Assembly: GCA_005239945.1 (NCBI GenBank)
Contig: SBAY01000098.1
Coordinates: 1-10,574 of the forward strand
DNA from: Nitrospira sp.
GTDB lineage: Bacteria > UBA9089 > CG2-30-40-21 > SBAY01
DNA length: 10,574 nt
Direction of reading: 5' to 3'
Of this stretch, positions 7,252 through 10,574 are shown one piece after another (the first letter of the stretch is position 1; each line of letters starts with the position of its first letter). The position numbers were made by a program, and so were the translations under genes. The notes under the pieces were generated by a model. The model was not told where the DNA came from and searched no databases. It worked only from the letters and a program-made list of their open reading frames with translations.

Positions 7252-7298
7252 ATGATTTATATTGTGGTATAGATATTATACACCACAAGGTATCGTAT
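7252..7298 (-). promoter_or_regulatory. Putative tandem NrdR boxes / operator over the nrdJ promoter
   Basis: An inverted repeat TTGTGGT (7288-7282) and ACCACAA (7268-7262) brackets the -10 box. Each half also falls in a 16-base window (7298-7283 and 7267-7252) that matches 11 of 16 positions of the NrdR-box consensus ACACWATATATWGTGT. The two windows start 31 bases apart, three helical turns, the usual spacing of paired NrdR boxes. Neither box is a strong match, so an unrelated dyad operator is the alternative. Confidence 0.45.
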
Positions 7299-7303
7299 GT
7301 CAA
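7275..7303 (-). promoter_or_regulatory. Consensus sigma70 promoter of nrdJ
   Basis: On the minus strand, TTGACA (7303-7298) and TATAAT (7280-7275) are both perfect matches separated by exactly 17 bases. The predicted start is near 7268, giving a leader of about 40 bases ending in GGGAGGGG before the ATG at 7228. So strong a promoter suggests it is held down by a repressor. Confidence 0.85.
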
Positions 7304-7326
7304 GCAATTTTTTTATATTATTTTTT

Positions 7327-7389
7327 GGTAAGTGGTAAGGTGTTTGAGTTCAGGTGGTTAAGTCATAATGGATTAGTTGGTGGTGGTAA
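7327..7389. repeat. Degenerate heptad array between glyS and nrdJ
   Basis: From 7327 the 7-mers GGTAAGT and GGTAAGG are followed by about seven weaker words with recurring GGT and TAA elements, such as TGGTTAA, TGGATTA and GTGGTAA. It runs roughly opposite in orientation to the words at 7481-7508, so the two could pair imperfectly. Confidence 0.45.
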
Positions 7390-7396
7390 AAATTAT

Positions 7397-7461
7397 GTTT
7401 AGCAGGGTTCGAGATATCTGATTTTTGAATCTCAAATCCCGAATCCCAAATTCCGCTAAAC
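7397..7461 (-). terminator. Heptad hairpin, likely glyS transcription end
   Basis: GTTTAGC at 7397-7403 is the exact inverse of GCTAAAC at 7455-7461. Between them, 7-mers in phase (AATCTCA, AATCCCG, AATCCCA, AATTCCG at 7428-7455) face an inverted partner around 7405-7415 (GGGTTCGAGAT). Read on the minus strand, downstream of glyS, the stem is followed by ATAATTTTT, so a terminator role is plausible. Confidence 0.5.
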
Positions 7462-7480
7462 GCCGATAAAAACAAGCCTT

Positions 7481-7508
7481 CAATCACTAACCGATTACTA
7501 AAATCTAG
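7481..7508. repeat. Short heptad-like tract across the glyS stop codon
   Basis: CAATCAC, TAACCGA, TTACTAA and AATCTAG step by seven bases and contain the complement of the glyS TAG stop (7498-7500). The words are diverged, so this is a weaker case than its neighbours. Confidence 0.35.
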
Positions 7509-9645
7509 CTATCTTTAAAAATAAACCGGCGATATTATCTAATAAGGCTAATCGGTTTTCCCTTAAATTCTTATCTTCGGCCATAACCATAACCTTATCA
7601 AAAAAATTATCGATAGGTTGGCGAAACTGGGTTAAGGTTGACAGGTAAGTTGAATAGTCTTTCTTTACGAGATGGCTATCTAATTCTTCTTTAAGCCTTA
7701 AACAAAGGGCATAAAGTGTTTTCTCCGCCTCATCAACTAATAATTCTTGTTTGACTTCTGACTTCTGACTTCTGTCTTCCGGCTTTAAGATATTCATCAC
7801 CCGCTTAAAGGTAATACTTACCGGCTCAAATTCGTTAGTTTTGGCAAATTCTGAATAGGCTAAAGCCCTTTGCCAGACATCCGTAATATCATCCCCCCCT
7901 ACGGCTAATAATGAAAGTGCCTGGTCTGTAGTTACGAGCCCTGAATGTGAATATATGCCACTGCCCAGACCGTTTATTAATGTATTTTGCAATCTTTGAC
8001 TTAAAAAGTTTAATACCTCATCAGATACAGTTTCTCTTTTTCTTTTTGCCTTTTCAGCCAACAAATTCAAGGAATAGTCCACCAATTCCTGTAAAGACAG
8101 AGGAGGGATAGAAGGGGTGGAAGGGATTTTTAAAAAACCTGCTGATAAAATATTGATTATGCCTTGAGCCTGTCGTCGAAGGGCATAAGGGTCCTGGGAA
8201 CCGGTCGGGATTAGTCCTACACTGAAACACGCCACGATTGAGTCTATTTTGTCTGCCAGGCTGACGATGGCAGAAACTAATGTTTCTGGTAAAACACCAT
8301 CGGCAGAGGTAGGCAGGTAATGTTGGCGAATAGCTTTAGCCACATCTTCATCTTCACCGTCGGCAGTGGCATAGTAATATCCCATTATTCCTTGAAGTTT
8401 GGGAAATTCACCGACCATCTCGGTTGAAAGGTCTGCTTTACAGAGTAATGCGGCACGGACAGCTTTGGGTATAAGTTCCTTAGCAATTTTTGAGGAGATG
8501 AATTCGGCTAATTTTACTACCCGTTGGGTCTTTTCATAAATTGTGCCTACATCCTCTTGCCAAACCCTGTCTTTTTCTTGCTCTACCCTTGCTTCTAATG
8601 GAATCTTCTTATCCTGGACAAAGAAGAATGAGGCATCGGCTAACCTTGCCCGGAGCACCCGCTCATTTCCCTCACGAATCGTGTTGATAGTATGAGCGGC
8701 TTGATTCCTAATAGAATCTGCCTCCGGATTAGTATTGGCAATAATTAAGAAATCAGGCAAAAACCGCCCTTCTTTATCTGTAGTATGGAAGTATCGTTGA
8801 TGTTCACGCATAGCCGCAACTAAGACCTCTTTTGGCAATTGCAGATATTCCTTATCAAAACTACCAACTATCAAATAGGGGTACTCGACAAGATAAACTA
8901 CCTCATTTAACAATTCCTCTGTCTCCGGGGCAAGACACCCATTTTTTTGACAATATGAATTTATTGCCTCCATAATCATCTCTTGCCGCTTAACCTGATT
9001 CACCAGACAATAGTTTTCCCTTAATTTTTCTTCGTATTCAGCAGGGTGATTAATTTTAATCGGTTGTTTGGATAAGAACCGATGACCAAAGGTGTGATTG
9101 TCTGACTTTATTTTTCCAAGTTCAAACTCTATTTTTGCCTCACCTAAAAGGGCTAATATCCAGCGGATAGGTCGGGCAAAATAAAGGTTTTTACTTTGCC
9201 AATACATTGATTTAGGAAAGATTAAAGAAGTAATTATTTTCGGTAAAAGGGTGACTAAAACCTCTTTAGTTTCTTTACCCTGTAAGGTTTTGACAGCCAG
9301 AATGTAGTCCCCTTTAGAGGTTTGTTTGGTCTGCAAGTCTTCTACCTTTACCCCTTGAGCCCTGGCAAAGCCAATAGCCGCTTGAGTATGTTTCCCCTCT
9401 GCATCAAAGGAGACATGTTTGGGTGGACCCATTACCTCGGTAACTAAATCCTGCTGGTGTAGGGCTACCCCCTGGACATAAAGGGCTAATCTTCGCGGCG
9501 TCCCAAAAGTCTGGATAGTCTTATGGACTATCATCTCCTCTTCCAATAGAGATTTAGCTAATTCTTTTAGTTGCTCTAAAGCCAACAGTAGATACCCGGC
9601 AGGTATCTCTTCTGTCCCTATTTCTAATAATAAATCCTCATTCAT
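7498..9645 (-). CDS. glyS: Glycyl-tRNA synthetase beta subunit
   Basis: This is the large subunit of the bacterial alpha2beta2 glycyl-tRNA synthetase, which recognises tRNA-Gly while the GlyQ alpha chain carries the catalytic core. At 715 residues it is close to family length. The N-terminus DLLLEIGTEEIPAGY is the family signature. Other typical stretches are EVMGPPKHVSFDAEGKHTQ, SADGVLPETLVSAIVSLADK, GLIPTGSQDPYALRRQAQG and the C-terminal DALR-like anticodon-binding region with LLDNIAGLF. I start at ATG 9645 because the signature begins there; in-frame TTG 9687 and ATG 9663 would add residues without homology. No good Shine-Dalgarno is seen, only a purine-rich GAGAAAAG. glyQ is not adjacent, which is unusual. 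Residues of about 622-631 are encoded by an inserted heptad repeat (7754-7781). The upstream neighbour is a truncated toxin gene. Confidence 0.95.
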   Translation of the reverse strand: MNEDLLLEIGTEEIPAGYLLLALEQLKELAKSLLEEEMIVHKTIQTFGTPRRLALYVQGVALHQQDLVTEVMGPPKHVSFDAEGKHTQAAIGFARAQGVKVEDLQTKQTSKGDYILAVKTLQGKETKEVLVTLLPKIITSLIFPKSMYWQSKNLYFARPIRWILALLGEAKIEFELGKIKSDNHTFGHRFLSKQPIKINHPAEYEEKLRENYCLVNQVKRQEMIMEAINSYCQKNGCLAPETEELLNEVVYLVEYPYLIVGSFDKEYLQLPKEVLVAAMREHQRYFHTTDKEGRFLPDFLIIANTNPEADSIRNQAAHTINTIREGNERVLRARLADASFFFVQDKKIPLEARVEQEKDRVWQEDVGTIYEKTQRVVKLAEFISSKIAKELIPKAVRAALLCKADLSTEMVGEFPKLQGIMGYYYATADGEDEDVAKAIRQHYLPTSADGVLPETLVSAIVSLADKIDSIVACFSVGLIPTGSQDPYALRRQAQGIINILSAGFLKIPSTPSIPPLSLQELVDYSLNLLAEKAKRKRETVSDEVLNFLSQRLQNTLINGLGSGIYSHSGLVTTDQALSLLAVGGDDITDVWQRALAYSEFAKTNEFEPVSITFKRVMNILKPEDRSQKSEVKQELLVDEAEKTLYALCLRLKEELDSHLVKKDYSTYLSTLTQFRQPIDNFFDKVMVMAEDKNLRENRLALLDNIAGLFLKIARF
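7754..7781. repeat. Heptad array embedded in the glyS coding sequence
   Basis: Three perfect copies of ACTTCTG (7754-7774) are followed by the variant TCTTCCG (7775-7781). Read on the minus strand in the glyS frame they encode a charged stretch, EDRSQKSEV, between MNILKP and LLVDEAEKTL, where length variation is probably tolerated. The word is nearly the same as in the array at 10056-10097. Confidence 0.8.
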
Positions 9646-9705
9646 TGTGTTTTCTTTTCTCATTTTGTAAGCATTTAGGTGGTACAAAAAAGGAGAATAG
9701 ATACG

Positions 9706-9755
9706 CTTTTCCTCTTTTCCCTAATTTCTACTTTCCAATTTCAAATTTCAAGCCG
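9706..9755. repeat. Heptad array at the end of the TumE-like gene
   Basis: 7-mers in phase include CTAATTT, CTACTTT, CCAATTT and CAAATTT (9721-9748), with pyrimidine-rich words before them from 9706. The stop codon of the TumE-like frame (9748-9750) lies at the edge of the array. Confidence 0.65.
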
Positions 9756-10047
9756 CGATATCCGCTATTTCTAACAATACTTCTTTCAGAGTTGGCCCAT
9801 GTAATTTTAACATCATACTTCCATGATGTTTGTGATGGGGATATGTGATTAACCCGCGTGCCTTTGGGTCATCTGCGTTGTCATAACGAAAAATAATTTC
9901 TTTGCCCCGAATGAAATGATATTCGTACTTATATCGAGCAATTTCCCTTTCAACATTAACAAACTCTTTGATAGGTGCTATAATTCTAAAATAAGTATAA
10001 CAAACTTTTGAATAATTGGCAACTATTTTTTCATCAGATAGTTTCAC
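9748..10047 (-). pseudogene. TumE-family toxin-like gene (DUF6516), probably 5' truncated
   Basis: The 99-codon frame carries the C-terminal signature of the TumE/DUF6516 toxin family: RYKYEYHF, then IFRYDNAD (residues 52-59), then TYPHHKHHG (68-76), then a C-terminal helix with LKEVLLEIADI. TumE proteins are toxins normally paired with a small helix-turn-helix antitoxin (TumA). None is found on either side here. The first 25 or so residues do not resemble the family. The only start is a GTG at 10047 without a ribosome binding site, and the overlapping ATG at 10049 meets a stop at once. A promoter-like sequence lies inside the supposed N-terminus. I infer loss of the 5' part, with a heptad array directly upstream at the break. 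A functional short variant cannot be excluded. Confidence 0.6.
9994..10022 (-). promoter_or_regulatory. Promoter-like sequence inside the TumE-like frame
   Basis: On the minus strand TTGCCA (10022-10017) and TATACT (9999-9994) are separated by exactly 17 bases. It lies within the non-conserved first residues of the TumE-like frame, which suggests that stretch was once noncoding. In AT-rich DNA such matches can be chance. Confidence 0.35.
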
Positions 10048-10055
10048 ATAGCTTC

Positions 10056-10097
10056 AATTCAGACATTAGACTTCAGACTTTAGACATCAGACTTTTC
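10056..10097. repeat. Heptad array between the TumE-like gene and the surface-protein relic
   Basis: Six consecutive 7-mers in strict phase are AATTCAG, ACATTAG, ACTTCAG, ACTTTAG, ACATCAG and ACTTTTC. The array lies just upstream of the TumE-like frame and encodes the last residues and stop (10073-10075) of the relic on the minus strand. Confidence 0.8.
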
Positions 10098-10468
10098 GTA
10101 GCCTTATATACTAAAGTAGCACCTGAAGTCAATATTTCACTCAAGAATGTAATATACTCATGTCTTTCTTTATTGAATGGATTAGGATAGACTATTACTA
10201 AATTAGGTGGTGGTATTGTTACAGACCCAGCTAAAGTAATATTTGAAAAATGCGGCACTTTAGCAATAACTATGTTTAATTCAGGCTTAACTTCAAATTC
10301 TAAAGGAATCCAATTATCATTATCAAATAAATATACTTTTAAACTCTCCTCTTTTATCTTCGGGAAGGTATTATCTATCCAGCCATCTCCTGGTTTTGGT
10401 TCATCAGGATAGGGGATTTTTATAATGGCAGGCTTATTCAGGATTTCTTTGATTAAATTATTATCCAT
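10073..10468 (-). pseudogene. Relic of a secreted surface protein with YPNPF tail motif
   Basis: The 131-codon frame looks like the far C-terminal part of a large secreted protein. IIKIPYPDEPKPGDGWIDN, then SLKVYLFDNDNWIPL, then IVIAKVPHFSNITLAGS is a pattern I associate with the last Ig-like domain of such proteins. VIVYPNPFNKERHEYITF then matches the start of a FlgD-like or type IX-type sorting tail. After TSGAT the expected strand (a pattern like KIYNIAGELV) is replaced by residues encoded by the heptad array, ending SLMSKV. There is no signal peptide. Ten plausible residues (EKNAKVQLYN) precede the first ATG in the same frame, back to a TGA at 10499-10501, so the true N-terminal part is missing. 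There is no ribosome binding site before the ATG. It is most likely a fragment broken at both ends. Confidence 0.6.
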
Positions 10469-10497
10469 ATTATACAGCTGAACTTTTGCGTTTTTCT

Positions 10498-10520
10498 CTC
10501 AAGCATTGATTTTGCTTAAG
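10498..10520. other. Small hairpin in the divergent spacer
   Basis: CTCAAGCA (10498-10505) and TGCTTAAG (10513-10520) pair with one mismatch around a seven-base loop. It could be an operator for the gene starting at 10565 or a leftover of the relic. No T-run adjoins it. Confidence 0.25.
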
Positions 10521-10564
10521 ATTATCTCTTCTCTGCCGATATATTTATCGGGAGGGAAGAAAAA

Positions 10565-10574
10565 ATGCCTATTA
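10565..10574 (+). CDS. Start of an unknown plus-strand gene, cut by the window end
   Basis: ATG at 10565 begins Met-Pro-Ile. GGGAGGG at 10550-10556 is a strong Shine-Dalgarno nine bases upstream, and a short dyad CGATA-TATT-TATCG precedes it. Only three full codons are inside the window, so the product cannot be guessed. Confidence 0.5.

Noticed and set aside
7229..7497. Cobalamin riboswitch ahead of the B12-dependent reductase
   Set aside because: No B12-box-like sequence or long structured leader is present, and the predicted start leaves a leader of only about 40 bases.
9676..9693. T-box-like AGGTGGTAC near glyS
   Set aside because: It is on the plus strand, opposite to glyS, and lacks the rest of the T-box leader and an antiterminator.
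10008..10190. 60-codon plus-strand frame across the heptad array
   Set aside because: It is antisense to the relic and the TumE-like frame and is largely encoded by repeat words.

Overview
The window looks like chromosomal DNA of an AT-rich bacterium. It holds a two-subunit-type glycyl-tRNA synthetase (beta chain), aspartate-semialdehyde dehydrogenase and a B12-dependent class II ribonucleotide reductase. It also holds exported or surface-protein sequence, including a relic with the YPNPF motif common in FlgD-like or type IX sorting tails. Secreted multidomain proteins of this kind, with very repeat-rich spacers, are common in uncultured candidate phyla. I cannot place the organism to phylum from this sequence alone, and I see no plasmid or phage genes.

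Layout. Positions 1-160 hold two large hairpins. A plus-strand gene (273-2774) with a good promoter encodes a secreted multidomain protein and is closed by a palindromic MITE-like element (2776-2860). A convergent spacer of about 600 bases (2861-3477) holds only repeats. All complete or near-complete genes after that are on the minus strand. In their transcription order they are: a surface-protein relic (10073-10468), a truncated TumE-family toxin gene (9748-10047), glyS (7498-9645), nrdJ (5030-7228), asd (3840-4874) and a small cupin gene (3478-3750). A new plus-strand gene starts at 10565 and runs off the window.

The intact genes are housekeeping: dNTP synthesis (nrdJ), aspartate-family amino acid synthesis (asd) and glycine charging (glyS). 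They look like separate transcription units. nrdJ has a consensus sigma70 promoter overlapped by two NrdR-box-like sites, and its terminator lies directly before the asd promoter. asd and the cupin gene could be co-transcribed.

The most striking feature is a set of short degenerate tandem arrays with a strict 7-base period. One lies at, or within a few bases of, the 3' end of each of the six minus-strand genes or relics. The arrays often supply the stop codon and last residues, some form inverted pairs that fold as hairpins, and one is embedded in frame inside glyS. The word differs between arrays, but the period does not.
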